From Trichoplusia ni (taxonomy: Eukaryota; Arthropoda; Insecta; Lepidoptera; Noctuidae): DNA of 64,000 bases. The translations under genes and the position numbers were made by a program. The DNA is taken from contig NC_039480.1 in assembly GCF_003590095.1 (NCBI RefSeq), forward strand, positions 3,387,328-3,451,327, read 5' to 3'. Under the pieces are notes generated by a model, which did not search any database, had not been told where the DNA came from, and saw only the letters and a program-made list of their open reading frames with translations. Below, piece after piece: positions 1 through 11,947 of the stretch; position 1 is the stretch's first letter; each line of letters begins with the position of its first letter.

Positions 1-153
1 TCGATGTCGATGATAACAATGCAAAAAAAACGTCATATTTCTGCAATATTTTCATATTTTTAACCGTTTAAGCCTTCCCTGGACTTTCACGAGTATTTCA
101 AAACGGTTCCGGCTTTCTCGAGTTTTAGCGAGACTAACAAACAGTAATTGACG

Positions 154-395
154 GGCCTGTTGGTCTAGTGGTTAGTGACCGTGGGTTCGATTCCCGCCCA
201 GGACAAATGTTGTGTGATGAGCATGATCATTTGTTCTGGTGTCTGGGTGTAATTTATCTATAATATGTATGTATTTAGAAATATATAAGTAAGTTTATCA
301 GTTGTCTGGTTACCATAACACAAGCTCTGCTTAGCTTGGGATCAGATAACCGTGTGTGAGTTGTCCCAGGATATTATTATTATTATTAATTAATT
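154..395 (+). repeat. tRNA-like SINE, family T1
   Basis: GGCCTGTTGGTCTAGTGGTT resembles a tRNA A-box region and GGGTTCGATTCCC a B box; the body carries ATTTGTTCTGGTGTCTGGGTG. This copy lacks the 20 bases between the boxes. Same subfamily as 42302. Confidence 0.8.
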
Positions 396-414
396 ACCAA
401 TTTTTTTTATATTT

Positions 415-656
415 TACTAGCTGTTGCCCGCGACTTCGTCCCCGTGGGTAGAAAATATGAATTATGATTTATACCTGCCCTGTTTTCTTTCACATTTTCC
501 ATTGTATGTGATGGTTTATAGCCTAAAGCCTTCCTCGATGAATGGTCTATTCAAAACAAAAAGATTTTTTCAATTTGGTCCAGTAGTTCCTGAGATTAGC
601 GCGTTCAAACAAACAAACAAACTCTTCAGCTTTATATATTAGTATAGAAGTATAGA
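415..656 (+). mobile_element. Non-autonomous Helitron-like element (Lep1-type)
   Basis: Begins CTAGCTGTTGCCCGCGACTT (CTAG end with an adjacent GC-rich hairpin) and ends TTAGTATAGAAGTATAGA, the inverse of a TC start. It carries the family signature CAGTAGTTCCTGAGATTAGC. No coding capacity. Confidence 0.7.
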
Positions 657-1627
657 TATGTAAAAAAGAAAGAAGAAGATCTTGACTAAATTCCTATTTC
701 CGTTCTTTTTTAATACAAAGAAATATAATAAGAAAGAGTGTTCCAATTTAACGTTTCAACTTCAAAAAGAAATACTTAATGTCTACTTGCAAACTGTAAA
801 TGCGAGCTACACTTTCGCCATAAGAAAATAACAGTTGCTGTGTGTATAAGCAAGTTCAAATAACTTCAATGACGATTAACGCCAGTTGACCATTCGCCGG
901 CGTGGGGAACGCACGCCACTTCAAATAAATAATCGTGTTAATGTGAATGTGTAAAATAGTATTTATTTACTTTTAAAAGTGTTATTGTGGTTCATTCTTC
1001 ATAAAAAGGTCAGTTATAGTTTTGTTTTTAAACCGTTTATTGTAGATTTTGCTATCATTTCAGGTTTAAATAAGGTTATGTAGTATAATTATATCCTACG
1101 AATGTAAACGCGAAAGTTTGTAAGTATGGATGTTTGTTCATCTTTCACGCAAAAACCACTGAACGGATTTAGACGAAACTTGGTATACAGATAGTGTATA
1201 GCCAGGATTAACACAGGATAGCTTTTATGGCAAGAGGCGGCGGCGGACTCCGAATGTCCGAACTCCGGAATCCCAGCCGTGGGATTGAGCTGATTAAATA
1301 AGAGAGATATTTTTCGTTTTTTTTTGTTTTCGTGCTAAGAGATTTAATATGGAACAATTTTCCTAAGGCAGTCTTAAGGCGCATGAAGTAAAGCAACAAT
1401 TGGTACGGTCGCGAATTCGATGGGAGATATTTTTTGTTGCTTTTTGTTTTTCATTTGTAGCTATTCTTTATGGAACCCTCAACGTCACGATCCGACTTGC
1501 CTTAAACCGGTTATTATTTTCATATCAATATATTCATTTGCTAGAACATAATTATATGAATTTTAGGTTGCAGACAATTTAATTTGCAACAAAAAATGGT
1601 AACAATTTTTTTTGATCAGATTAATGA

Positions 1628-1847
1628 TCTATACTAATATATAAAGCTGGAGAGTTTGTTTGTTTGTTTGAAAGAGCTAAACTCAGACACTACTGGATCA
1701 AATTGAAAAATTATTTTTGTGTTGAATAGACCATTCATCGACGAAGGTTTTAGGCTATATATCATCACGCTGCGACTTGTAAGAGCGAAGAAAAAATTAT
1801 AACTTATATCTTCTAACCACGCGGACGAAGTTGCGGGCAACAGCTAG
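1628..1847 (-). mobile_element. Helitron-like element (Lep1-type)
   Basis: Opens TCTATACTAATATATAAAGC and closes GCGGGCAACAGCTAG, with the hairpin GCGGACGAAGTTGC just inside. It sits between A and T with no duplication, as expected for Helitrons. Confidence 0.75.
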
Positions 1848-1881
1848 TTTAAGGGATATATCGTTAAAACTATAAATATAA

Positions 1882-2281
1882 TACACGGTGTTTTTTTAGT
1901 CGTCTTACAAAAGCAGCCCAGTTCATGTATCCGACGTAAAATACCCTAGACCCTAAAATAATCTAGGCGTGATTATTTTTTTTTATCATCAACTAAGATA
2001 ATAAGTACGAAGAAAATTAAACATAAGAAATCTGAAATATACTCTTAAAAATGATAAAATTGCCGCCGCCCGCGCCCCTCACCATTGTTATAAGGCTCGG
2101 ACCGCGCTCGCAACAGAGCAGTGTTTCTAAAAATCAACGAATTGTATCATAATATTGAATAAAAATTGCATTTAATTTTTTTTCAAATCTCATAAATACC
2201 TATTTTTTATCATGAACGTGTTTTAGTCATTGGATACATTAACTGGGCTGCTTTTGTAAGACGACTAAAAATCACGGTGTA
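1882..2281. mobile_element. MITE family M1 (TIR CACCGTGATTTTTAGTCGTC), full copy
   Basis: Ends in inverted repeats of about 45 bases, from the CACCGTG tip through AGTCGTCTTACAAAAGCAGC to CAGTTCATGTATCC. The centre is GC-rich (CCGCCGCCCGCGCCCCTCAC). TA dinucleotides sit at both ends, as in Tc1/mariner-type elements. No transposase frame is present. Confidence 0.85.
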
Positions 2282-2383
2282 TACTAAGGACATGCGTCAG
2301 AGATGTGAATTGTGGCGCTCCGAAAGAAAGAGAGGAAACGGGGTTTCGTTCAATCTTTATCTCTATAAAATTGTTATCCTAAC

Positions 2384-2520
2384 GATCCCCGCGTAGGACA
2401 AGCATTTGTGTGATCCACGAATGCTTGTCCTGAGTCTGGGTGTCTTGTGCACGTGACTTGAATGTTTGTGAAACACTCCGCGATACAAGGATTAAGTTCC
2501 TTAATGCAGGAGTTGCTTTT
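2384..2520 (+). repeat. tRNA-like SINE T2, 3' part
   Basis: From CGATCCCCGCGTAGGACAAG to AGGAGTTGCTTTTTT. Confidence 0.75.
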
Positions 2521-2569
2521 TTAAACAAAAATAAATAGTAAATGATTGGAAATGATAGCCGGCAGGCAA

Positions 2570-2937
2570 AAGAGGAGCTCGTGGCTAAGCTATAACCGCA
2601 TAAGTGATTCGATCACAGGTTAAGCTATACTTGACGCGGTTGGTCCGTAGATGGGTGACCATCTTTGTTATAGCGGGTTCCTCCGTGTTTCGGAAGGCAC
2701 GTTACATTGTGGGTCCCGGCTGTTATTCCTACATCTTTGACAGTCGTTACAGGTAGTCATAAGCTTGAAAAGTCTGACAGCCAGTCTAACCAAGGGGTGT
2801 CGTGTTGCCCAGGTAACTGGGTTGAGGAGGTCAGACAGTCAGTCGCTCCTTGTAAAACACTGGTACTTAGCTGAATCCGGTTAGACTGGAAGCCGACCCC
2901 AACATAGTTGGGAAAAGGCTAGGCCGATGATGATGAA
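2570..2937 (+). repeat. 5S rRNA-derived SINE, full copy with target duplication
   Basis: Carries GATCACAGGTTAAGC and GCGGTTGGTCCGTAGATGGG then TGACC, collinear with the 5S rRNA internal promoter. The body ends CATAGTTGGGAAAAGGCTAG with a GATGATGA tail. CCGGCAGGCAA flanks both sides (2559-2569 and 2938-2948), a target duplication typical of retroposition. Confidence 0.85.
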
Positions 2938-3292
2938 CCGGCAGGCAATATACATTTTCCTTAAATAGTTGCAGTTTGATTAATGCAATGGCAACCGAAG
3001 TCTGGGCCCCAATTCTGCTATTTACAATGGCCGATGAAGTAATGAAAATTGGCTTGAAATAATATATTACTTAAGTCTTCTCGTTATTCTACACATATTT
3101 TCAATTTTCCCTTAGGAACTACTTATGAAATCAGGATAAAAGGTAGCCTATGTTCTTTTCCATGTCAATCGCTATATGCATGCCAAATTTCATCCAAATC
3201 CGTTCAGCCGTTTTTGCGTGATTGAGTAACAAACATCCAAACATCTACACTCTCACTTTTATAATATTAGTAAAGATGTATTTAAAGGTATA

Positions 3293-3605
3293 CTAGCTGT
3301 TGCCCGCGACTTCGTCCGCGTGGTTAGAAGATATAAGTTATAATTTATACCTGCCTTCTATCTATCTATCTGCCTCTATCTATCTTGTAGGATTCAGTCA
3401 GCGTTTGCAATGTAAGCGCAAAAAATGTGTTTTTTACGACCTCACATTAGAAACCTCAAAAATTGTAGCCTATGTGTTATTCTGATGTATAAGCTATATT
3501 GTGGTAAAGTTTCATTCAAATCCATTCAGTAGTTTTTACGTGAAAGAGTAACAAACATCCATACATCCATACTTACAAACTTTCGCCTTTATAATAGTAG
3601 TAGGA
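3293..3605 (+). mobile_element. Helitron-like element, young variant
   Basis: Same CTAG/hairpin end, but a different body (CTTGTAGGATTCAGTCAGCG) and tail (TTTATAATAGTAGTAGGA). Near-identical to 63328-63621 except for a (TCTA)n length change. Confidence 0.7.
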
Positions 3606-3860
3606 TGGTATAGTAAGTAGCCAGATTATAAAAGGATTTATTATTATTATTTACAAGCTGTGTCCCGTGGTTTCGCCCGCGTGAAAACGTAGGTCCCGTA
3701 TCCAGTTCCTTTTTATTATTGGGCGGAGATGGATCAATTCACTATCGTAACAAAAATCAGGATTACTTAATATGGTGGTTAAGTATTCTTAAATTTTCTA
3801 ATTTAACGCTCAATTTTTCACCTTTTCTTGACTATAAAAAATACAAAAAAAAACAAGAAT

Positions 3861-4071
3861 AGGGATGTCGACTGGGTATAAAAGCAAAAAATCTCATTAG
3901 TCCCTCAGTTAGGTAATTGAAAAGTATGAGACACGTATTTTTTCCTTTTTCAGAAAAACTAGAATTGACAAAGATTAACTGCTTTGAAGTTTAGGAGAGG
4001 GGGCTTGTGACGTAACGATATGGTAAAATTTATACATAATCGTGTCGTCACGCGTAAGTTTCATTCACTGT
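3861..4071. mobile_element. MITE M2, 3'-truncated copy
   Basis: Starts AGGGATGTCGACTGGGTATA and runs to TTCATTCACTG, about two thirds of the element. The palindromic core is eroded (CGTGTCGTCACGCG). Confidence 0.78.
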
Positions 4072-4099
4072 CAGCCGCGTCATGCTATCAGGGAAATAG

Positions 4100-4470
4100 A
4101 GATATAACTGCGTAAGTGAATAGCACAGGTTAAGCTACGCTTGACGCGGTTGGTCCGTAGATGAGTGACCATCTTTGTCATAACGCGTGTTTCGGAAGGC
4201 ACGTTAAATTGTGGGTCCCGGCTGTTATTCCTACATCTTAGACAGTCGTTACAGGTAGTCAGAAGCTTGAAAAGGGGCATCGTTTTGCCCAGTTAACTGG
4301 GTTGAGGAGGTCAGATAGGCAGTCGCTCCTTTAAAACCTCCGTGTTTCGGAAGATACGTTAAATTGTGGGTCCTAGCTGTTATTCATACATCTTTGACAG
4401 TCGTTACAGATAGTCAGAAGCTGGATAGTCTGTCCAACTAAGGGGCATCGTGTTGCCCAGGTAACTGGGT
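4100..4470 (+). repeat. 5S-derived SINE, two overlapping partial copies
   Basis: A first copy runs to about 4336 (AGTCGCTCCTTTAAAA), then a second restarts at CCTCCGTGTTTCGG and stops near 4470, next to a LINE-like tail with repeated TTTGAC. Confidence 0.75.
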
Positions 4471-5101
4471 TATCAACAAAATAAAGATATTTTGACTTTG
4501 ACTTTGACGGAGATGTCTACTAATTGATACTCTCACTGGACAATCGGATTCCCATAAACCATTTCCCTACCACCAATATTCTCATCGAACGAATCTAAGA
4601 ACTCTCTTGATTAAGTCATCAATATTTAACGCCGTTTTTTACTCTTTCACGCAGAAACCAGTAAACGAATTTGGACGGAATTTCGTATACAGATAGTTTA
4701 TAACCAGGGTTAACACATAGGATAGTTCTTATCCAGATTTTATGTTTTCTAGGGATCATTTTTCGATGTGTAACGGGCAGACCCGCGGGCAAAAGCTAAG
4801 AAGGACATAATTTAGAAATGTCGATGACCCGAATAATGTGTTAATGTGATAACAGTCATGATTTGACCTAGTCAAAAGTGCTAACACCTTTCACCACTTA
4901 AAATATAGAAATTTGAACTCAAAGCTGTCGCTAAACGGTCTAATTTACATTGACACGACAATATACTGTTAATAAGCCGTTTTAGTTTACACCAATTTCG
5001 TTATAAATAGTTTAGGTCACTATACTGATGGCCGCGGCTTGTGATGTGCAGGTTCGATCCCCATATGGCACTAACATCTGTGTGTGACAAAGCCTTTGTC
5101 G

Positions 5102-5240
5102 TAGTTGTTAGCACTGACTGCTATGCCGTAGATCGTGGTTTCAATTCCAAACCAGGACAAATGTTTGTGTGATCATTTGTTCTGTGTCTGAGTGTATTTA
5201 TTATATGTATTTAGATATATATAAGTATGTTTATTATAGT
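5102..5240 (+). repeat. tRNA-like SINE T1, partial
   Basis: GCACTGACTGCTATGCCG, a mutated B box (GGTTTCAATTCCA), and the ATGTATTTAGATATATATAAG body. Confidence 0.7.
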
Positions 5241-5242
5241 CT

Positions 5243-5400
5243 AGCACCTACTCGTAACGGTGTCACAAACATTCAAGTCACATGCACAAAGACACCCAGA
5301 CTCAGGACAAGCATTCGTGGACCACACAAACGCTTGTCCTACGCGGGGATCGAAATTTGGCGTGGTGACCTGAACCATTCGGCTAAGTGCACTATACAAA
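5243..5400 (-). repeat. tRNA-like SINE T2, reverse
   Basis: Inverse body (CAAACATTCAAGTCACATGC), B box and head (CGTGGTGACCTGAACCATTC). Confidence 0.76.
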
Positions 5401-5659
5401 AAAATAGTGCTTCATTCATTCAAACTTTCTTTTTAATTTATTATTCCATTAAAAAAATCATAAAGCCTATTATTATTATACAATAATGAATATAAAAAAC
5501 CGCATGAAACCGCAGGATTATGGTCAGAAAAGAAACGTCAAATGAAGGCAAAATTAGTTTTTGACAGCGTTGTGTCACAACATTAGGAGCAACGTAATTT
5601 AACGTAACCGTATGTTTGAGTCCATGCAAAAGTAGGAGTTTCTCAATTTGTCTGTATTT

Positions 5660-5840
5660 TCCCACGTTTTATACACTCACTTTTCTTGTTTGTTTGTCGT
5701 TCCGGTTGGATTTTTGCAACTCAATTTTGAGGCACTTCCCGAAAAGCTAGCAGGCTGAAAATTTCAGGGTAGCTTCAAAACCCAATGACAATGCAATTTA
5801 CAACTGAACTATAAAACGGCTGGATCGATATTTATGTTTT
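5660..5840 (+). repeat. Dispersed repeat with CGTTCCGGTTGGATTTTTGC core
   Basis: Shared by 18100-18280 (gene A intron 3), 34307-34385, 45722-45895 (reverse, gene C intron 5) and 47430-47600 (gene C intron 4). Each begins TATACACTCACTTTTCTTG and continues into GAAATTTTCAGGGTAGCTTC. Class unknown; probably a non-autonomous element. Confidence 0.7.
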
Positions 5841-5876
5841 TTTTTTTAATTATGTATGTATTTAGAAATATTATAA

Positions 5877-6070
5877 TCCCTACGAATATTATAAATGCGA
5901 AAGTAACTCTGTCTGTCTGTCTCTCTGTTACGCTTTCACGTCTAAACCACTGGACTGATTTTAATGAAATTTAGTACAGAGATAGAGTTGACCTTGGGAA
6001 AGAACATAGGATAGTTTTTTATCCCGGACTTTTGAAGAGTTCTCTTGGAAACGCGATATAACCGACCTCG
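5877..6070 (-). mobile_element. Helitron-like element, second family, in a SINE remnant
   Basis: Opens TCCCTACGAATATTATAAAT, loses its CTAG end after ACCGACCTCGAG, and splits SINE pieces at 5846-5875 and 6078-6150. Confidence 0.6.
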
Positions 6071-6378
6071 AGCATATTTATTAGTCTAGTACTCATAATA
6101 CAAGCTTTGCTTAGTTTGAGTCTAAATGGCGTTGTGTGAAAGATGTACAATATTATTATTATTAAATACAAAATAAAACCAGTCTTGAAATGTACCACTG
6201 CTGGGCTTGACTGGGTTTTGAGAAGCACACCAAAATTATGACTGTATAGTTTTTACTTCGGGAGTAAACAATAAAGAAACACTACTTAATATATTATAAG
6301 TTATTCATCATAATGACACATAGGCGTATTAATTAAAAAGCCGGTTTAATCCGAATCAGACTTAATACCTTTTATATA

Positions 6379-6628
6379 CTAGCTGTTGCCCGCGACTTTG
6401 TCCCCGTGGTTAGAAGATATAAGTTATGATTTATACCTGCCCTGTTTTTTCACATTTTCTATTGTATCTTCGCTCCTATTAGTCGCAGCGTGATGGTTTA
6501 TAGCCTATAGCCTTCCTCGATGAATGGTCTATTCAACTCACAAAGATTATTTCAATTTGGACCAGTAGTTCCTGAGATTAGCGCGTTCAAACAAACAAAC
6601 TCTTCAGCTTTATATAGTCGTATATAGA
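6379..6628 (+). mobile_element. Helitron-like element (Lep1-type)
   Basis: CTAGCTGTTGCCCGCGAC end, the TCGCAGCGTGATGGTTTATAG body and a TATATAGA end, lying between repeats and followed by a SINE. Confidence 0.72.
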
Positions 6629-6660
6629 TTACTAATACTTATATTATAAAGAAGAAGACT

Positions 6661-6920
6661 GGCCTGTTTGTCTAGTGGTTAGTGACCCTGACTGCTATAC
6701 CGGAGGTTGTGGGTTCGATTCCCACCCAGGACAAATGTTTGTGTGTTGAGCACGATCATTTGTTCTGTGTCTGGGTGTAATTTATCTATATTATGTATGT
6801 ATTTAGGAATATATAAGTATGTTCCTCAGTTGTCTAGTACTCATAATACAAGCTCTGATTAGTTTGAGACTAGATGGCGTTGTGTGAAAGTTGTGGAATA
6901 TTTAAAGAATAAAGATTTTT
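6661..6920 (+). repeat. tRNA-like SINE T1, full copy
   Basis: A and B boxes intact (GGCCTGTTTGTCTAGTGG; GGGTTCGATTCCC); ends GATGGCGTTGTGTGAAAG. Confidence 0.85.
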
Positions 6921-7295
6921 TGTTTGTTTGTTTGACACTAATAGGCTTCGAAACTACGGCACCGATTTGAAAACTTTTTTCACTGTTGAGAAGCTACATT
7001 ATCCTCGCTGAACATAGGCTATAATATATTTCAAAAATATTAGGGTTCCATAAGAAAATTGTGATATTGTAACCCAAGGTGTCATAACTTATATCTTTTA
7101 ACCATGCGGACGAAGTCGTGGGCAACTGCTAGTAATATTATAAACGCGAAAGTTTGCATGTATGTATGTAAAACAAATATATGGATGCATATAACTTTGA
7201 AAAAGTCACATTAGTTCTTTGCCAGCGTTGGGATTGAATCTACGTCTCGTGCTTAAAAATCCGTACATAGAACTGCAAAGTCAGTACGATTTTTA

Positions 7296-7680
7296 TACAC
7301 CGTGATTTTTAGTCGTCTTACAAAAGGAACCCAGTTCATGTATCCGACGTAAAATACCCCTAGGCGCAATTTTTTTTTTTTATCATCAACCAAGATAATA
7401 AGTACAAAGAAAAATTAAACAAGAGAAATCTGAAAATACTCTTAAAAATGATAAAAACGCCGCCGCCCGCGCCCCTCACCATTGTTACAAGGCTCGGACG
7501 GCGCTCGCAACAGAGCTGTGTTTCTAAAAAACTATGAATTGCATTATAATATTGAATAAAAATTGCATTTTAAATTTATTCAAATCTCATAAATACCTAT
7601 TTTTTTATCATGAACGTGTTCTAGTCATTGGATAAATGAACTGGGCTGCTTGTGTAAGACGACTAAAAAATCACGGTGTA
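7296..7680. mobile_element. MITE M1, full copy
   Basis: Same terminal repeats and GC-rich core as the copy at 1.9 kb, with TA at both ends; 385 bases. Confidence 0.88.
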
Positions 7681-7788
7681 TTAGTTACAACTTAATTGGT
7701 CTCTCACAACTTTTAATAACATAGGAAATTTCAGACTGTTATAAAAGAGAAAAAATTATGTAATTTGTAATAATATAATACATACTTA

Positions 7789-8118
7789 TCTATATATACA
7801 AATATATAAAGCTGAAGAGTTTGTTTGTTTGTTTGAACGCGCTAATCTCAGGAACTACTGGTTGAAATTGAAAAAATCTTTTTGTGTTGAATAGACCATT
7901 CTTCGAGGAAGGTTTTAGGCTATAAACCATCACGCTGCGACTAACAGGAGCGAAGATACAATGGAAAATGTGGAAAATACAGGGCAGGTATAAACCATAA
8001 CTTATAACGTCGGGAACTAAAATCTAAAATTAAACCGCGATAAAATCCGTAAAAGTAGTTTCATTTCAACATAACTTATAACTTCTAACCACGAGGACGA
8101 AGTCGCGGGCAACAGCTA
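7789..8118 (-). mobile_element. Helitron-like element (Lep1-type)
   Basis: TC start in an A|TC context; body as in other copies with an extra AT-rich stretch; the end CAGCTATT carries a mutated CTAG. Confidence 0.68.
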
Positions 8119-8295
8119 TTAATATATAAAATTGTCGTATCGCGGTGTTTGAGGTAAAATTCCTCCGAAACGGCTCGACCGATTCGCATGGAATTTTGTG
8201 AAGACTTTTTGCATAGGTCTAACCAAAACCCACCCATGTTGCTTTCTTTTCCTTTCGTGTACCTACTTGGGCTACGGTAGAGTTAGGTACGGTTA

Positions 8296-8655
8296 GAGCT
8301 TGTGGCTAAGCTATAACCGCATAAGTGAATCGATCACAGGTTAAGCTATGCTTGACGCGGTTGGTCCGTAGATGGGTGTCCATCTTTGTCATAACGAGTT
8401 CCTCCGTGTTTCGGAAGGCACGTTAAATTGTGGGTCCCGGCTGTTATTCCTACATCTTTATCAGTCGTTACAAGGTAGTCAGAAGCTTGAAAAGTCTGAC
8501 AACCAGTGTAACCAAGGGGTATCGTGTTGCCCAGGTAACTGGGTTGAGGAGGTCAGATAGGCAGTGGCTCCTTGTAAAACACTGGTACTTAGCTGAAACC
8601 GGTTGGACTGGTAGCCGACCCCAACATAGTTGGGAAAAGGCTAGGCCAATGATGA
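8296..8655 (+). repeat. 5S-derived SINE, full copy
   Basis: Starts GAGCTTGTGGCTAAGCTATA and ends GGCTAGGCCAATGATGA. 5S-like promoter region intact. Confidence 0.83.
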
Positions 8656-9053
8656 CTTGGGCTACGGTAACCCTTTCGGACAATCCCGATGCTACGGCAA
8701 GCTTCTTTAAGGCATGAGTGGACCTATAACGAAGCAGAATTATGAGGACCTTTGCCCAGCTGTGGGATTAGTACTCGCTTTTAGTATTAAAACTATACTA
8801 TATTTTATAACGCAAAGTAAGACAGCTGGCATAAGGTGACAGGCCAAATGTAAATAGTCTAATTTAAAATTGTAATTCCGACATTGTTATTCTGTGCCGT
8901 TTGTAAGACACAGCGATTGAAATAAGTTCTTATACTGTCAAACATGTTATAAACTAGCTCTATCTCTTTCTTTAAAATGAAAATGGAGAAGGATAGCTGT
9001 CAATGTGAACTGTCAAATTTAGTTCAAATGCGAATAGAACATCCTTCGTTTTC

Positions 9054-9250
9054 GACTGCACGGATAGCCGAGTGGTTGAGGTCACCACGCCAAACCCACT
9101 GAGCGCGACGTGTTAGTTCGATCTCGTAGGACAAGCATTTGTGTGATCCACGAATGCTTGTCCTGAGTCTGGGTGTCTTGTGCGTGTGACTTGAATGTTT
9201 ATGAAACCCGTGACACAAGCATTAATTCCTTCATGCGGAAGTCGTTTTTC
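9054..9250 (+). repeat. tRNA-like SINE, family T2, full copy
   Basis: Head GATAGCCGAGTGGTTGAGGT resembles a class II tRNA A-box arm; the B box region is GTTCGATCTCG; the body is AATGCTTGTCCTGAGTCTGG with GTGACTTGAATGTTTATGAA. It ends ATGCGGAAGTCGTTTTT. Confidence 0.82.
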
Positions 9251-9879
9251 TCATCTTTTATTTCGTCATTTGTATATTTAATAGATAGGATTGTTAATTG
9301 TTATGTTAAAAAAAGAACTTTGTTGCGATAACTTATACTATTTTGGTACTCAAAATTATTGCTATACCCACATCTTATAGAATTTACAACGGGTTCGAGT
9401 GTTACTCGGTATTTCCTAAAACTAATAGTTTTTAAATGCCACTTCATTCAAATTTTATCAAAACCTGTCCAGTCATTTTTATTTTATTCCAGCCAGTGCA
9501 GGAAAAAACTAAGTTCTTAACGATTTTCACCCCAAACTGGGATTCGAACCTGTCAGGCCACACTAGACAGCCACACTTACAATCACTAGACTATTTCTAG
9601 TCGAAATAATACCCACGAAACGATCAACCTCCATTCATTGAAGTCACATAAAAAGTTATCAAAAACAACTAATTAAAATTCTTAAATCACAATTGATTAT
9701 TTAATCATTATGAGAATTAAAAATATCAACGAACAGGTCCATTGTTTCCGTGTCTTGGGAACGGAAAACCAAGACGACAAGCAATCGTCAACTGGAGAAC
9801 AAGCAATCCATTGAGACACATTCACAATATTTATTTTTGACACTTCCTTATTTGAACGGGGCCATTACAGAAGCTGTTA

Positions 9880-10512
9880 ATAATAATATTCCACAACTTT
9901 CACACAGCGCCATCTAGTCTCAAACTAAGCAAAGCTTGTATTATGAGTACTAGACAACTGATAAACATACTTATATATTTCTAAATACATACATAATACA
10001 CGGTGATTTTTAGTCGTCTTACAACAGTTCATGTATCCGACGTAAAATACCCCTAGGCGCGATTTTTTTTTTAATCAACTAAGATAATAAGTAGGAAGAA
10101 AAATTTAACAAGAGAAATCTGAAATATATTCTTAAAAATGATAAAAACCCCGCCGCCCGCGCTCCTCACCATTGTTACAAGGCGGACCGCGCTCGCAACA
10201 GAGCTGTTTCTAAAAAACTACGAATTGCATCATAATATTGAAAAAAGAAATGCATTTTAAATTTATTGAAATCTCATAAATAGCTATTTTTTATCAGGAA
10301 CGTGTTCTAGTCATTGGATACATGAACTGGGCTGCTTTTGTAAGACGACTAAAAAATCACGGTGTATAGATAAATTACAACCAGGCACAGAACAAATGAT
10401 CGTGCTCATCACACAAATATTTATCCTGGGTGGGGATCGAACCTACGACCTACGTCGACGCATAGCAGTCAGGGTCACAAACCTCTAGAGTCTAGACCAA
10501 CAGACCAGTTAA
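9880..10512 (-). repeat. tRNA-like SINE T1, reverse, interrupted by MITE M1
   Basis: Pieces 9880-9998 and 10367-10512 form one SINE read on the - strand. Confidence 0.85.
9997..10366. mobile_element. MITE M1 inserted inside a tRNA-like SINE
   Basis: Interrupts a reverse-oriented SINE. Removing the element plus one TA restores the SINE sequence ACATAATATAGATAAATT, which fixes the target duplication as TA. Confidence 0.9.
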
Positions 10513-11093
10513 TAACACCAGCCTGTAACTGCCCCACTGCAGGCCTCTCATACAGAGAACGAGCATTGATCACCACGCTAGTGAGCTGCCCCACGGTGGG
10601 GCGCCATTACCGAAGCTGTTAATAATACTAGCCTGTAACTGTCCCACTGCAGGCCTCTCATACAGAGAACGAGCATTGATCACCACGCTAGTGAGCTGCC
10701 CCACGGTGGGGCGCCATTACCGAAGCTGTTAATAATACTAGCCTGTAACTGTCCCACTGCAGGCCTCTCATACAGAGAACGAGCATTGATCACCACGCTA
10801 GTGAGCTGCCCCACGGTGGGGCGCCATTACCGAAGCTGTTAAAAACACCAGCCTGTAACTGTCCCACTGCAGGCCTCTCATACAGAGAACGAGTATTGAT
10901 CACTACGCTTGTTGGCTGCCCCACGGTGGGGCGCCATTACCGAAGCTGTTAATAACACCAGCCTGTAACTGTCCCACTGCAGGCCTCCCATACAGAGAAC
11001 GAGCATTGATCACCACGCTTGTGAGCTGCCCCACGGTGGGGCGCCATTACCGAAGCTGTTAATAACACCAGCCTGTAACTGTCCCCCTGCAGA
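10509..11093 (+). repeat. 110-bp tandem satellite, 5 full units plus a partial
   Basis: The phrase GCCTGTAACTG recurs at 10521, 10631, 10741, 10851, 10961 and 11071, an exact 110-base period. Each unit contains the palindrome CCCCACGGTGGGG and the string CGAGCATTGATCAC. Units differ at only a few sites. Confidence 0.95.
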
Positions 11094-11384
11094 CTCTTTT
11101 TGACTATACCAGCTTTCATAAATAATAATGCTGTGTAGACTGTTTATATCTAAAACTCGCGTCTATATCTAATAGTTTTGTACTATATTCACAGTTTCCT
11201 AGAAAGCAATAAGTTTCAAAAGTTTATAACTTTAAACAACTTATATTTATTATGTAACTGCAATAAAACTGAATTGCAATATACAAACGAACGTACACAT
11301 TTTTATTATTGCACATAGTGAATTTCGATTCAATAAAATATTATGTAAAATCATTTCTGATTGTACGTATAGTCGACTTATATT

Positions 11385-11530
11385 CACCACGCGAAACGAG
11401 CTGTACGCGACGTGTCGCGAGTTCGATTCCCCGCGTATGACAAGTATTTGTGTGATCCACAAATGCTTGTTCCGAGTCTGGGTGTCTTTGTGCATGTGAC
11501 TTGAATGTTTGTGAAACCTTTCGAGAGATA
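11385..11530 (+). repeat. tRNA-like SINE T2
   Basis: Head partly lost (CACCACGCGAAACGAGC); B box GAGTTCGATTCCCCGCG and body intact. Confidence 0.75.
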
Positions 11531-11947
11531 CGAGTATTAAATAGTAATTATTTTAATAATTAAATATAGTCGTTAAGAAAATATAATAAAATCTATAGTC
11601 AAGAGTATTTGATTTTATTTCATGGTATGGTACCTGTAAAATGTATGGTTCAAATAACGCTAAAGGTTAAGCCGCGCTCACCGCGGTTGGTCAAAGGATG
11701 GAGTCAATGGGAGATTCCGTACCTAAAAGTTAAAGACGGATCCCTATTACTAAGTAGTCTGTCCGTCATTCCGTTCGTCTCTCATCAGGCTATATCTCAT
11801 GAAACGTAATGGATAAAATTGAAATTTTCTCAAATCTGTCTTCTCAAAACAAATACTAAAAATTAAGAACGAGGTTAAGCAACGGTTGTTACAACGATAT
11901 ATTTGTTGGTGACCAATAAATTTAAGAGTACGTAAATATTGCTTTGG

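Noticed and set aside
415..656. Open frames starting from CTGTTGCCCGCGACTTCG seen at many sites (also at 1.6, 3.3, 13.0 and 25.6 kb)
   Set aside because: They are the same non-coding Helitron-like element translated again and again; there is no ATG at the proposed starts and the copies drift by indels.
6661..6735. Possible genuine tRNA genes at the T1, T2 and T3 heads
   Set aside because: A and B boxes are present, but the arms do not close into a cloverleaf, and the same body sequence always follows, so these are SINE heads.
10509..11093. CRISPR-like array
   Set aside because: The whole 110-bp unit repeats without unique spacers; this is a eukaryotic tandem satellite.
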